Source: Pseudoips prasinana (taxonomy: Eukaryota > Arthropoda > Insecta > Lepidoptera > Nolidae). Taken from it: 64,000 nucleotides of DNA. The stretch is taken from contig OX621255.1 in NCBI GenBank assembly GCA_951640165.1, forward strand, positions 1,736,001 to 1,800,000. The letters are read 5' to 3'. Below, piece by piece: positions 31,613 to 46,600 of this stretch. A model generated the notes under the pieces. That model had not been told where the DNA came from. It saw nothing but the letters and a program-made list of their open reading frames with translations, and searched no databases. Both the position numbers and the translations under genes were made by a program. The first letter of the stretch is position 1. Every line of letters starts with the position of its first letter.

Positions 31613-34600
31613 CTGAAACAGAAAAGTGGCTTTAAACTATTATTAAATCTTGTAGGTGAGTTGAGTTTCTTTAGTCTAGGCAATCATAATAATTTCAAAA
31701 CGATAACAAATTACAAGACCAGGGTCGATAATTTTTAAAACCAAAAAAAATAATAGTAGGATGAAACCCATTATAAAAGGAGGGGAATATTATAAAAATG
31801 AAAGGAAAAATAATTAACGGGCGATCTGAGGTCGGGAAGGGGATGGGGGTGAGTTTTTAAGGGTAAAAAACGGTTTTTCTCGATTTCCGGCAAAACTTAA
31901 AGTCCTATCGAAAAACGTCAAATGGCAAAGTTGTAGGTAATAAAAAGATCTAAAACTTTTGTATTTACACTTTTTTCACATAACCTCAAAATTTATGTGA
32001 AAAATTCAAAAAACCAAGTTTTTGGTTTTTTATTTTTATATTTTACAATTTTTTTACCATTTATGACGTGCTCATGGAAGCCGATTTAACGATTGATTAA
32101 GTCATTTTTAACCTTTATTTATTTGAACGCCATTTAAGAAATCGAAGTTCGGCGACTTAGCCGGTAGAGCCCCAGGACAGATAATGGTGTGCATGAAAAT
32201 GTCTGTTTGTCCTTGATCTGGGTGTATTTATCTCAATCACCTATCGCTCAACTCACTAAACTGGGCACACAGAAAAGTGCTAAAATATACCAGAAGGACA
32301 TATACAAGTGGGTACCTTTTAATTCTCCAAATGTTTTATACTCTCCACCCGCTTCTTTCGGCAATGCTTCGCTTGGCAGAATCTTTTCAAAAGTCTTGGC
32401 ACCTATCTGGTGAATTTGCAACACGTCCATGAGCTCCTTCTTCAAGAACGGCTTGATCAACATCATGAGTTGGTCCATGAACGACGGCGCGTTTAAGAAA
32501 TGGAGTCCTTTGATCTTTAATAACATGGCTTCCTGAAACAAAAATGTAACAAACTAAACTTCGGAACATTTACGTCAAATTGGCTCAGATTGCTATCATG
32601 GCACCTACCAGATCAGAACATTTACGTCAAATTGGCTCAGATTATTGTCATGGCAGTTGTTAGTTCAGAAAAATTTACGTCAAATTGGCTCTGATTGCAG
32701 CTGTCATGACAACTTTTAGTTCAGAACATTTACATCAAATTGAGCAAATTTTACGGCAAATATTCTGAACTGACAGGTGTCATAACAGCACCGCGGCCGC
32801 ACATTATATAATTGAACGAAAGACCATAGTTATTCATACTAATACAACTATCTAATAGATATGTATTGTCCTTTTACTTTTTTATTTTATTTATTTACCA
32901 GGTAATCTAACAATATCACAATAAGACATATAAAAATGTTTATGCTGTACAATATAATTAATTATGATATCCACACCGTTTATCACAGACGTAGTTAGAA
33001 ACGTATGACTACCTAGGTTCAAATTGAGAGTCGAACAATTATGCAAAGAAGAGAGAAAAGATTCGGTCGCCGTAGCCTAGTTGGTAGTGCTCCTGCCTAC
33101 GAAGCTGGTGGTCCTGGGTTCGAATCCCGGTAAGTGGAAATATCTATATAAGTATGTAGATATATAGTCGCCTGGTACCCATAGTACAAGCTATGCTTAG
33201 TTTGGGGCTAGATGATCTGTATGAAATTTACCCTAGATATTATAAAAAAAGAGATAACGTAAACAACACAATACACCAACAGTAATGTTCTTAATCTAGA
33301 TTTTTTATACACTTTCACAACAGCATCTATCTTTATTACATAGGTAGTAAGGGTGGTTTCTCAATGTAGGTAATGTATCCGCCGTTATGGCGTGGAAGGG
33401 GCTTTCGTGCTTCAAAGCTTCTTGAAAGCATTACTGCTTGCAAAGATATATTATAAATGACGTCACAATAAAAGTAGCACTAATTCAGTTTCTTCTGAAC
33501 ATTAAGTTACCTGTAAATAATATAAGAACTGCCTCAAGGACTGCACATCCAGCCTGGCGAGATGTCCAAACTTCATCTGATCCAGGTCGAAGATTATGAT
33601 GAAGCCGGGCCACGTGCCTTCCTCATACTGCCACAAGTCTAGGATCATGAATACTGTTCTGAGAAGTAAATATATTTGCAATGTAACAAAAATAAACATC
33701 ACTTTAATTGTATGAAACTGTGTACACACGGCTATATATCAAGCTATACATTTCCAATATAAGCTGACCTCTCATTGTATGGATATCCTATACAACGCGG
33801 GATCAGCTTATAATGGAAATGTATAGCTTGATATATATCCGTGTGTACGGAATGAAGGTGCTATAACAATTTAATTGATCAACAGTTATCAATATCGGGC
33901 ATGCAATAATATTCTTATATTCGAGCAGGATTTCGGTACTTCCAGATGTCGAGTTGTTGCGCTTAGGTACCTACGAGTATGCTTAAACCAAATCCAAGGC
34001 AAGGGCATGGTTTGAGATTAATGACGTTTTATTAATATATCGTCGAATTTGACACATATAAGAAAATAATGCTTCATTAAAAAAAAAAGCGTCAATGGTG
34101 TAAATAGTTATGAATATTTAATAGACATCACTTCAATAATATCTTTAAAAGCACGCATTTTTTCTTATTTACTGTAAGGTTTATTTAATAAAATGACTAC
34201 TTCATTTAAATTTAAGTAGGCAAATTACCATAAGGATTTTGAGGCTTCTAAAACCGAGTCCGCAAATGTCAGTCCGCTGTAGTTTACATATTGCCCTTAA
34301 ACATATCTTCTATTATACGAGGTGAATCTAGTGGTAGGTACTAATACTAGGTAAACCTCAGAGTACCTACTATAAAACATACGCAAAGTAACAATTTGGC
34401 CGATGTCAGCTACATACGCAAACAAACATAAAATACAACACGGGGTACATGGTAGCTAGAGGGTACTAATACTAGGTAAACCTCAGAGTACCTACTATAA
34501 AACAAACGCAAAGTAACAATTTGGCCGATGTCAGCTACATACGCAAACAAACTTAAAATACAACACGGGGTACATGGTAGCTAGAGGGTACTAATACTAG

Positions 34601-37600
34601 GTAAACCTCAGAGTACCTACTATAAAACATACGCAAAGTAACAATTTGGCCGATGTCAGCTACATACGCAAACAAACTTAAAATACAACACGGGGTACAT
34701 GGTAGCTAGAGGGTACTAATACTAGGTAAACCTCAGAGTACCTACTATAAAACATACGCAAAGTAACAATTTGGCCGATGTCAGCTACATACGCAAACAA
34801 ACTTAAAATACAACACGGGGTACATGGTAGCTAGAGGGTACTAATACTAGGTAAACCTCAGAGTACCTACAATAAAACAAACGCAAAACAACTATTTGGC
34901 CGTTGTCAGCTACATACGCAAACAAACATAAAATACAACACATGGTACATGGTAGCTAGAGTAAGCCGCAGGGTAATCAGTCTAAGATCCTTGCTGGAGC
35001 GAGCATCGCTTTGGACCCCTAACTCCGGATCTCTGATCCCGTGTCAGTAGTCACACCCCATTTGAAGAATTCTTTCTTATAATGGTCACTTATATCTTAC
35101 CTGATGGACCTGGAGAAATCCAAGTTTTTCGGTTCATAGTCCAGCAGCCTGCAGTATAATACTGCGGAGCCATCGTAGGCCCGCGTGGGAATTGGTTGCA
35201 GTAATCTGAAAGTCAGCAGACATTTTGATAAAAAAATCTTTTTCTACTTTCCTTGCCTTTTTAAACTACCTTTAGAAAAGTGGAAGGTTCGGAATTCTTT
35301 GTCATATTTATTTTTAGTGTTTTAATAATCCTACTAATATTGTAAAGGTGAAAGTGTGTTTGTTACTCTTTCTCGCAAAAACTACCGGACGGATTTTGTT
35401 GAAACTTTGTAGTAATATAGCTTATATATATCCGAATAACATATAGGGTATAATTTATAAAGTTTAACGTGGGTAAAACTGCGAGGTACAGCTAGTGTAA
35501 TATAAATATAATAGAAATAGAAAATCTTTGTGCGTTCGAGAAGCTACGTAACATCTTCTCGTCCGAAATACCGCAGGTCTTCGACCAGTGTGTATTGCCA
35601 GTGATGACTTATGGAACTGAGTCGTGGTCGCTTACTATGGGCCTTATCAGCCGGCTCAAGGTCACCCAAAGAGCAATGGAGAGGGCTATGCTTGGAGTTT
35701 CCCTGAGATCGAATCAGAAATGCTGAGATCCACAGGCGAACCAAAGTAACCGACATAGCCCGAAGAATTGCCAACCTGAAGTGGCAGTGGGCAGGGCATT
35801 TAGCTCGTAGAGTCGTCGGCCGCTGGAGCGGAAAGGTTCTTGAGTGGCGACAACGAACCGGAAGATGCAGGGTGGGCAGGCCCCCTATAAGATGGACCGA
35901 TGATCTTGTGAGGGCCGTTGGAAGTCGCTGGATGCAGATAGCGCAAGACCGGCAATTGTGGAAATCTTTTGGGGAGGCCTTGTGATTTTCGGCTGATATG
36001 ATAGTAAATCTTTATTTGTCACTAACACAAGTACCTACCTAAGTATTAAAGTAGTAACAAAACATAATATGTGCGCCATATTTTACTCTTTCGAGCATAC
36101 AAATACAGCATCAACTGATTGGACAAAATTTCCATACGCGTTCTTAAAAACTAGATTATTCGACTATAATTCATTATAATTAGAAACATGAAAAACTCAA
36201 TTATTATAATTTATATTCAAAAAATTCATGTCTGCTATAAAATACTGCTCTGCAAGCCACTTTGTCAACTGTATTTTTTATTGAATGTCAAATATTTAAA
36301 CTTATAAGGTATTTTATTAAATAACTAGCTGTGCCCCGCGGTTTTACCTGCGTTTAATTTTATAAATTATCACAGCTCCTCCCCGGTAGGTGATAGCGTG
36401 ATAATATGTAGCCTATATGTTGACCCGACCTCTTAGTAATATTCATGAAAAATTTGAAGTAAATCCATGCTGTAGTTTTAAATTTTAGCCCGGACATACA
36501 TACAGACAAACAGACACACAGACAAAATTTCTAAAAACTATATTTTTGGCTTCGGTATCGATTGTAGATGACGACCCAAGTTTCCTTTAAAAAAAATATT
36601 CAATGTACAGTTTTGACTTTCCTACGATTTTATTATATGTATAGATATTAGTTAATAAATATTGAATGGATTGTATAAATTCGAAGTGTCAGTCCACGGT
36701 GCGGTAGCGGAGCGGTTAAAGCACATGGGGCCGGATACCCCATGGTTGTGGGTTTGATTCCCACCCGCACTTAAGTTTATACAATTAATTTAAAAGATGA
36801 CTGAAAAATATTAATATCATAAATGCGAAATTAACTCTGTCTTTCTGTCGCGCTGTCACGTCAAAACTACTGAACCGATTTAAATGAAATTTGTAACAAA
36901 GGCAGTCTATCGCCTGAGAAAGGACATAGACAACTTTTTAGTGCGATAAAGGGGGGATGAAAAGTTGTATGGTTGACATTTTGATTTCTGTACGTTAGGT
37001 AGCAGATTTTTTGATAAACCCTTTGCAGTGAAACACTGCAAATTGCTTATTAAAGTATTTATATGTATGTCTTATTGACGGTCACCGTAGCCTAGTTGGT
37101 AGTGCTCCTGCCTACGAAGCTGGTGGTCCTGGGTTCGAATCCCGGTAAGTGCAAATATTTGTGTGATGAGCACAAATATTTGTTTCTGGGTCATGGATGT
37201 TTTCTATGTATTTAAATATTTATCTATCTATATAAGTATGTATATCGTCGCCTGGTACCTATAGTACCTACAAGCTTTGCTTAGTTTGGGGCTAGGATGG
37301 TCTGTGTGACATTGTCCCTAGATATTATTATTAGTATAATAATTAGCCTATATAATTAAAAAATGTTATCCGAGGCATTATTCCACGCGGACTTAGTCGC
37401 AGGCACAGCTAGTCTGTTATATATACTTTACACATTGTATAAACTTACACAGTTTGTAAATTCTGTTCAACTGAATCGTCCACGATTCTATTCTTGAAGA
37501 AAGCTTCGAACAGTGTCCTCAGCGTGAAGTGAAGGTCTAATACTTGTTTCGACACCTCCGCGCTCCGGTCGCAGCAGTGGAACGTCAGGATAAGCTCCAG

Positions 37601-40600
37601 ATCTGCAACAAACAATACAACCTTACTGACTGCTAGGCCAGAGGTCGTGGGTTCGATACCCACCCAGGACAAAACTTCGTGCGAAGTAATTAGCACGATT
37701 ACTTGTTTCGTGTCTGCGTGTAATTCACTATTTAACTATGTTACACGTAAACGTAAATATATATTTCTAAATAATATTATAGACAAATATTATTTAGAAA
37801 TATATATTTACGTTTACGTGTAACATAAATAGTGAACGTAAGATAAAGGGCTAAATTTGTCTATGAAAATTAACAACGTGCAGCGCTCATAATCAAAATA
37901 CACAAATAAAATATTAATACGATACAAATACAAATACGATACAGATAAAGTTGACAACCTTAAACCTAAATTTCAAGACTTTTAACTATAGTTGTGACTT
38001 TGGAATTATTTGATATTTTGTGTGAATTGATTTATAGGACATTAAAAATTATAATTAAAATTATTTTAATCAAGGTGTGACATTAAAGATTTATTATTGT
38101 TCATTTTATTGTTGACTTTAATTATTAATATGTTTTATATATTTTAATTGTATAAAACTTTAAGATAGTTTTTACATATTATTATTATTATTGTAAATAA
38201 ATTAAAAATATGTAATATTATGCACAAAATAAATTTGCATGCTTAACACTAGATTACATACTTACCCAAACATACACACTTGTATTTTGTTGACATTGTA
38301 ATATAGTGAAACTATACTACAATGTCGCCAACTACTTTGTACCTATATTCTGGCAAATAAATATTTCATTCATTCAAACAAACTAACTGGACAAAATTAG
38401 CGGGGCCCCAATTTTTCATTTCATTTCCATAGTTATATAGCTTAAACATCAGAATAAAACTTAGGCTATAATTTATAAAGTTTAACGCGGGTGAAACCGC
38501 GGGGCAGAGCAAGTTCAATAAATAATTTCCTACTAAAGGCGTTGTTTTACAAAAACCTGTTACGATTTCTAATTGTAGGTATCTATTCTTCTATTTCACA
38601 TCGGTAATAAATGCTATGTACGTTTCATTAATGCTTAATAATGATAATTGAAGCTAAACGATTGTTTGATTGTAATTACTTGGACACAACAGCCTGGTGA
38701 TTGAGAAAAAATCTTCAACCGTACTAACTATTACATCACTGTAATTCTGTATTTCGAAGTTCAAAATAGCGATGAACTGTAGCCCTGAAGCACTGAAACG
38801 CGACTCACGTTAGTGCGAAAGTGCGCCACATCGATACACATAATTTCGAATGTTTTCCACCGCGATGCACGTTAGTGCGAAATCGTTTGGGTTAGGTTAG
38901 GTTAGAACGGTGACCATTTGGCGCGCGAAGGCGAGCGAGCGTAGCGAGCGTGCCGCGGCAGCGGCCGCCGAGCGCTAGAAAAACATTAACCATGGATATC
39001 TCCATAATGGCATGCCTTCGCATTTACTGGACTTTCGCACTAACGTGCATCGCGCTGGAATACATTCGACAATGTGTGAATCGATGTGGCGCACTTTCGC
39101 ACTAACGTGAGTCGCGTTTCAGTACTTTAGGGCTACAGTTCATCGCTATTTTGAACTTCGAAATACAGTATTACAGTCCTATTACATTCATAGGTAACTT
39201 TATATACTCCTAGCTGTGCCACGCGGTTTTACCCGCGTTAATGTTTATAAATTATCACAGCTCCTCCTCCGTATATGATAGCGTGATAATATGTAGCCTA
39301 TATGTTGACCCGACCTCTTAGATATATTCACGCAAAACACTTTCTATTCCATCATTCTCTTGATCATTTTATCAAAATGGTCAGGTACAGGACCTATCAG
39401 TTTTAAAAACTTAATCCCAACTTTAATATCTAGATAATAATATTATTTAATTCGTACCTTCATATAGACAGAACCATTCAGACAATATGTAGTAAAAATA
39501 TAGCGATAAATATTTCGATAATTAAACCTACACATGATCCTTGACAATAACTTAATTTAAGAAAGCTAAATATCGTTACTATTATAAAATAAATCTTATT
39601 GTAATTTTTTTCCTACAATCCGTGTACCTAAATATCTGTATGCACCTAGAAATAATCATAAATTAATTATATATTACTACGAACATGTTCTGACATTATT
39701 TACAAGCGCTTTTTTAAAGTCTACGTGAATAAAAACCTTTTTTATTCTTATTATTAAATAAAAATAGTTAAAACGTTTTTTTTTCTGGCACTTTTGATGT
39801 GTGTATGTTTAACAGTTTAGTATCTTTATACTAAACTGTTAAAAATACACTCATCAAAAGTGACAGAAAAAACGTTTTAACTAATTTCAAACGTTTTTAT
39901 TCAGGAAGACTTTAAACAAGCGTTTGTAAATAGTCGGAACGTGTTTGCAGTAATTTAGTTAAGTACACATAATTATTTCTAGGTACATATAGATATTAAG
40001 TTAAGTGGCTTGTATGAAAACATTTAGAAATAACACTTCATTTAGTACAGTAATAATTTAGTTACTTGACTAGCTTATTTAAGTTACTGTTAAGGCGAGG
40101 CACTCATAGCCAGATGCTCTTACAGGTCCGTAAGGGCTTGGCGAGGTGAAGCAACTAGGCTGGCAGTCAGTCCATAGATGGGTGACCGCCAAAGTTGTTT
40201 AATTCCTGAGCACCTCCGTGCTTTGGAGGGCACGTTAAGCTGTCGGTCCCGGTTGGGGTTATGGGTATAATAATAATACTAAATTATACTTTTTACTGTT
40301 GGACAAAAATAGTTATTTTTAAATACATTTATTTAGTCAGAGGGCGTTCACTGCTCAGTGCAGCGCAGCCACAAAGATTGTGAATTAGTAAGTTGTTCGA
40401 GAAGCTCTAAAAATATGTATTTAAAACTATAAATAAATAAAATCCAGTTACTTTTTCTAAAATTCTGTTTAATATTCTTCATAGACCTGAATATACTTTA
40501 TTTCTAGTAAAAAAACGTTGGCAACCCTAACCCCCGGTTGTCATTAGGCAATCTTTTTGACAGAACTTACTTTCTCGTCGTTTGGTTCTAAACGATGAGA

Positions 40601-43600
40601 AAGTAAGTTCTGTCAAAAAGATTCTGTCAAGTGATCAAGCACAGTTTTAACGATAAAAAATAAACAAGTAACATCTACCAAATTACCTAAATTTTCCAGA
40701 CTGGCTTCTGATTTTAGGCTTCTTTTGATTTTTGTTAAATTTTGTTTAATACAGTGGTAAATACATATATTATAAAAATTAAAATAATTATATATAATAA
40801 TATTATATAATAATTTATCTTAATTATACATCTTGATTATATAAATACAGATATTAAATGTCAAATTTTTGCAAATTATGAGAAATAAACCGAGTTAATG
40901 TGCAAAAAATGAGGAGACTTCGAAATGTTAATTGCGAACATGAACTGTAAATGCAAATTTTTATTATGAGGCGGAAATCACTTAAAATATATTACTTGGT
41001 TTTTATGTCGATGTTTCGTTTTTGAAACCGTTTTTTTCCAGTCAGGTTTAAGTTCAGGACACACGCCTTGAATTGCGCAATGTACAATTAACTGGCACCT
41101 CATCCTTAACAAACTTCCAAAAGCCTGGAAAGAACTACCTGACAATGCTTTTAAGAGCAAAATAAAATCGCTTTTAGTTGACAAAGCTTATTATAATGTC
41201 TCCGAATATCTAGCTGATAAGTTTTAGGACATATTGTTATTAATAGTTTAATTATAATATTAGGGTTCAAATTTTTTTACGACATCATTTTTAATTCAAT
41301 ATTGACATAATATGGTAATTAGTTATTATTTATTCTTATTGTATACAGATTGTTATTTTCCTTTTTCTTTTAATTGACATAATTATTGTATATTCAAATA
41401 TTTGCACGCCATTGTATGGCAAACATGTCTGAACTAAATATATACGTTACATCTTACATGCAATTTCATTGTTATATGTATGGGGCAGAAAGGTTCTTGA
41501 GTGGCGACCACGAACCGGAAGACGCAGCGTGGGCAGGCCCCCTACAAGATGGACCGATGATCTTGTGCGGGTCGCTGGAAACAGCTGGATGCGAATAGCG
41601 CAAGACCGGCAATTGTGGAGATCCTTGGGGGAGGCCTTTGTCCAGCAGTGGACGTCTTTCGGCTGATATGATGATGATGATGATGATGTATACACGTGTT
41701 TATGCAAATAAATAACTGACTTACTTACTTAACTGTAAGTAGAGCCTTACATAATTATATTTATACTAGCTGACCCGGCACACTTCGTACTGCCTCAATC
41801 GATAAATGAACTTTATTGAATAGCAATAAAGTTCCAATTGAATCTACATATTTTATTTATTTGGGAAAAATAAAATGTCTGTTTTTTGGGTTTTCCCGGC
41901 AATTATTCGAATTTTTCTCACCTTTTAAACCTTCCCTAGACTTCCACGAACATTTCAAGACCAAGATAAGATAAATCCGTTCAGCCGTTCTCGAGTTTTA
42001 GCGAGACTAACGAACAGTAATTGATTTATATATCTAATCGTGCAAAATACACTCAAAATTGATAATTTAATTATTATTGATAAAATAGGAATGATTAAAA
42101 GTTAATATGAGAGTTACACTGAGATAGCAAAATAATAATTGTCAACGTTACTACTACACTTGATGCATAAACAATAATGATGGCCGACAACTGTGTAGGG
42201 AGTGAGAAAGAAATGAGACCGGCTTTGTTCTCATCTCTACTCTATGCTGTTTACTGGGTCAGAAGTGACACCTGTAGACATCTGGCGGGGATAACTAATT
42301 AAATGACGATTTATCAGTTTTCGACCGGAGTGGAAAACTGATTAAATTACTAAAATGGCTATTAAAAAATAAGGGTTGATCGTAGAAGAGTGAAAATTAG
42401 GGATTGTATGTATTTTTGTATGTTTTATCATAAAAAAATAGAAGTTAGAAATTTTGTCTAAAAAATAAAAAAAAAAATTTGGGGTGGACTACCCCTCACA
42501 TTTAGGGGAATGAAAAATAGATGTTGGCCGATTCTCATAGATACCGGATAAGCACAAAAAATTTCATCAAAATCGGTTAAGCCGTTTCGGAGGAGTATGG
42601 CAACGAAAACTGTGACACGAGAATTTTATATATTAGATGGATGGATTGCATTTGGCTCATTACATCAGCCACCTACTTAAGTATGTAGCCAGTAAGCCTG
42701 TCAATAACATGCCTTATTCTATCTGCTAGCCTTGACTGATCGAGCCGCGTGAATGATTAGTGAGGTGACAGAATTAGAGACTGCACGAGTGGCACAGAGT
42801 TAGTCGTCTCGCTACATACGTGAATTAAGCTCCTTAAGTTTTGTCCACTTATGTTACACGTTGTACTTTGACGGGCCTGTTGGCGTGGTCGGCAAATGCT
42901 TGCTTTTCACGTCGGAGGTCGTGGGTTCGATTCCCACCCAGGACAGATATTTGTGTGCATGAATATGTTTTTTTCTGTTTGTCCTGAGTCTGGGTGTAAA
43001 TTATCTATATAAGTATATATTTACAGAAAATAGTATATGTAGTATTAATAGTAATTTCATCTTTTTGCTTCAGCGGCCCCCTGAGTTGTGGCCTAAACCC
43101 CAAATAGGTGCAGTCAGGTATTAGTCGCTTAAATTAAGCTACTGGTTAAAAGCCTTCTGTGCTCGCCAACTGCTTTGTCTTCAATTTTTTTTGTAACTTT
43201 TATTCTGTATTCTACTATGATTATGTACTGCATTGTGAGCTTGACAAGTAAAAGTGTATGATAATACCCAAGTGCTGAATAAATTTCATTATTTCTAGTA
43301 CAGTAACGTAGTTAATATATAATCTATATATATAAAAATCAATGCCACTTTTCGTTGTAATGTTATAACTCAACAACGCCTTTACCGATAATTTTGGTCT
43401 GGAATTATTCGTGGAAGTCCAGGGAAGGTTTGTACGTAGAGAAAATAAAAAAAAGTCTTGAAAAAGTGTAAAATCAACATCTTTTAGCAAATTATAATAT
43501 TTTTTGTTTGAATAAATGAAATTAATAAACATTTTTTTATTACTATGCCTTATACGTAGCGAAGCACGTACCGGGCCGCTAGTAAAATATAAAAATCAAT

Positions 43601-46600
43601 TCCACTTTTCGTTGTAATGTTATAACTCAACAACGCCTTTACCGATTTGGCTAATTTTGGTCTTGTATTATTCGTGGAAGTCCAGGGAAGGTTTGTACGT
43701 AGAGAAAATTTTAAAAAGGTCTTGAAAAAGTGTAAAATCGACATCTTTCTATACTCCCATATACAAACAATTTGTACTAATACTTAAAAGCCTAGCGAAG
43801 CACGTACCGCTAGTATATAATAAAATGTTTCGTTCCATACCAGCCTGTGGGTTTCATAAAAGGCGGCTAAGGGATGCACCAGGTAGTCGTGCAGCAGTGC
43901 TACCTGTGTTCTACTACCACCTAACTGCGATCGCCAATGCGTATGCTACACGGGGTGACTAAGGCAAACCCCTCCCAATGGCAACGTTATAAAAACCTTT
44001 AGGGGTGGCCAATGTCCAGCAGGACCGTGTTGAAACCGGTAGTAGAGACACTCGCTGAGTTTGTTTCGCTGGGTCTTCTCAGTTGGGGCGCATTGGATCC
44101 GGTAAAAAAGTGGGTAAAAAAGACCATTGTATGGAACCAGGTTCCATACAATGGTCTTTTTTACCCACTTAAGAGGCTAACAATAACCAAATTGGATTTC
44201 CGCAAGTTTTTTGTCAATATGCAGTATAGTTTCCTAAAATAATATATCATCATCATCATATCAGCCGAAAGACGTCTACAGCTGGACAAAGGCCTCCCCC
44301 AAAGATCTCCACAATTGCCGGTCTGGCGCTCTTCGCATCCAGCTATTTCCAGCGACCTGCATAAGATCATCGGTCCACCTTGTAGGGGGCCTGCCCACGC
44401 TGCGTCTTCCGGTTCGTGGTCGCCACTCGAGAACCTTTCTGCCCCAACGGCCATCGGTTCTACGAGCTATGTGCCCCGGCTCCTTAGCCGGGGCACATAG
44501 CTTATAATAATAAACAGTTCTGGTAAATTTGCTTGTACTCTAGAAAACCCAGAACACTCACAGTTCAAATATTTTGCCTTTTTGGAAATATATACTTAAT
44601 TGGATAAAATAAATAATAAGTATCTTGGGAAAACTAACATACTGCCCTCTGATCCCAAACTAGGCAGAGCCTAACTATGGCAACCAGGAAATGATAAACA
44701 TATTTATATATTTCCAAATGATCATTCATATTCATAAATCTTTAATAATTTTAAGTGGCTTAATCGTAGAAAACAGTGAAATTGTGATTTTTTTAAATTA
44801 ACAAGCGACAATCCCTGTCCAGTCCACCGCAGCTCGTGGGTTCCATTCCCAGGACAGATATTTGTGTGCATGAACATGTCTGCTTTTCTTGATTCTGGGT
44901 GTATTTATGTATTTACAAAAGAAAAATAGTATAATATTTTAGTAGTTATCTGGTTTCCATAGTACAAGCTCTACTTAGTTGGGATCAGATGGTCGTGTAT
45001 AAATATATATATATGGCCTTTGCGTCTGTTACAGACGATTGACGGCGCATTGTCCTGGAGACATTTCTTATGGTGGCTAAACAAACCGATGCGAGAGCGA
45101 CATAGCCTGCCGCAGGCCTGACAAGAGAAGTTTGCGGTGGTTGGTGCCGAGCCGGTTTCATGTCGCTTCTGTCTCTTATCAGCAAGTACTCCCAACTTGT
45201 ATAAATAATGTCCCAGGATATTATTATTATTAATACATAATCTTACTAGTTTTAGCTGTCCTAGTTAGAGTCGGTTAAAATAACTTATTGTAAAATCCCT
45301 CTTTAAAGTGTTCGTGTCAACTTAATTATTTCCTACTCTATTATTTATCTTAATCAACCATACTTACGTTACACGAAGTCATTATACAGTCAGTCATCGC
45401 AATAATTGCATATCTAATGGTAGGTGAGGATGTGGATAATAATATTCTAACATATTTGTAATATCAGCGCGACCGTCGATTTAAACACAATACATACATA
45501 GACTCACGCCTGTTTCTCAGAGGGGTAAGCAGAGACAACGGATTTCCATTTTTCACGATCTTTGCATACTTCTTTTGCCTCGATTAATGTCATTATATTC
45601 TTCATACATGCTCGCTGGTTTAGGGTACAAGGGTTTTTTAAACACAAGGTCCTTTATAATAATAATACTGAAATCATACCTTAATATAGACAGAACATGT
45701 AGTAAAATATAAATTTCAATAATTAAACCTAAACATAATCTCCTTGACAATAACTTAATACAAGCTAGCTAAATATCACTACCATTATAAAATAAATTGT
45801 ATAAATGTTTTAACATTCTGTGTACACCTGTAATAAGTAACTAGAAAAAAAAAACTGTATTACTACAAACATGTTCTAACTATTTACAAGCGCTTTTTTA
45901 AAGTCTACGTGAATAAAAACCTTTTTTATTTTATTATCACACAGAACGCCTCCACAGTCAGAACCCCTGACTTCCAGTAGAAGATCTGTAATCATGGAAC
46001 AGTATAACGTATGTGGCCGATGGGGCAGAAAGGTTCTCGAGTGGCGACCACGAACCGGAAGACGCAGCGTGAGCAGGCCTCCTACAAGGTGGACCGACGA
46101 TCTTGGTCGCGAGAAGCCGCTGAATGCGGGCAGCGCAGGACCGGCTATTGTGGTGATCCTTGGGGGAGGCCTTTGTCAAGCAGTGGACGTCTTTAGGCTG
46201 ATATGATGATGATGATTATAACGTATGTTCATAAAATAAAAAAAATAAAAATGAATGTTGTCCTTAGAATCACTAATGTATACGGAGATAGGGCCCTAAA
46301 ACGTATCCCCTACTAAAAAAACATAGTATATAAATCAGTAAAATTAAATGTCAAATTCAAGATGACATATTGAATTTGACATTTAATTTTACTGATTTAT
46401 ATACTATGTTTATGTAATTTTGCATGCCGTTATGGTAGAATGTATTGGATTCCATTTGTTAACGCCAGCAACACCTTTATTTTGTTACCTACATTCATGG
46501 CAAATAAAGAATGATTTGATTTGATTTGATTTAGCAGTATACCAGAGGACATGAGAAAAGAATGTAATAAACAAAAATTTAAAATTAAGTTAAAAAGATA

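Noticed and set aside
34341..34965. CRISPR-like array
   Set aside because: Units are 125 bp with no distinct spacers, in an intron of an insect gene; a minisatellite.
36699..36770. Functional tRNA-Ser
   Set aside because: Short acceptor stem, C at position 33 and no Pol III terminator; more likely a SINE head or pseudogene.
41447..41707. Minus-strand 86-codon frame opposite the RTE fragment
   Set aside because: Shadow of the plus-strand RTE C-terminus, which has the recognisable motifs.
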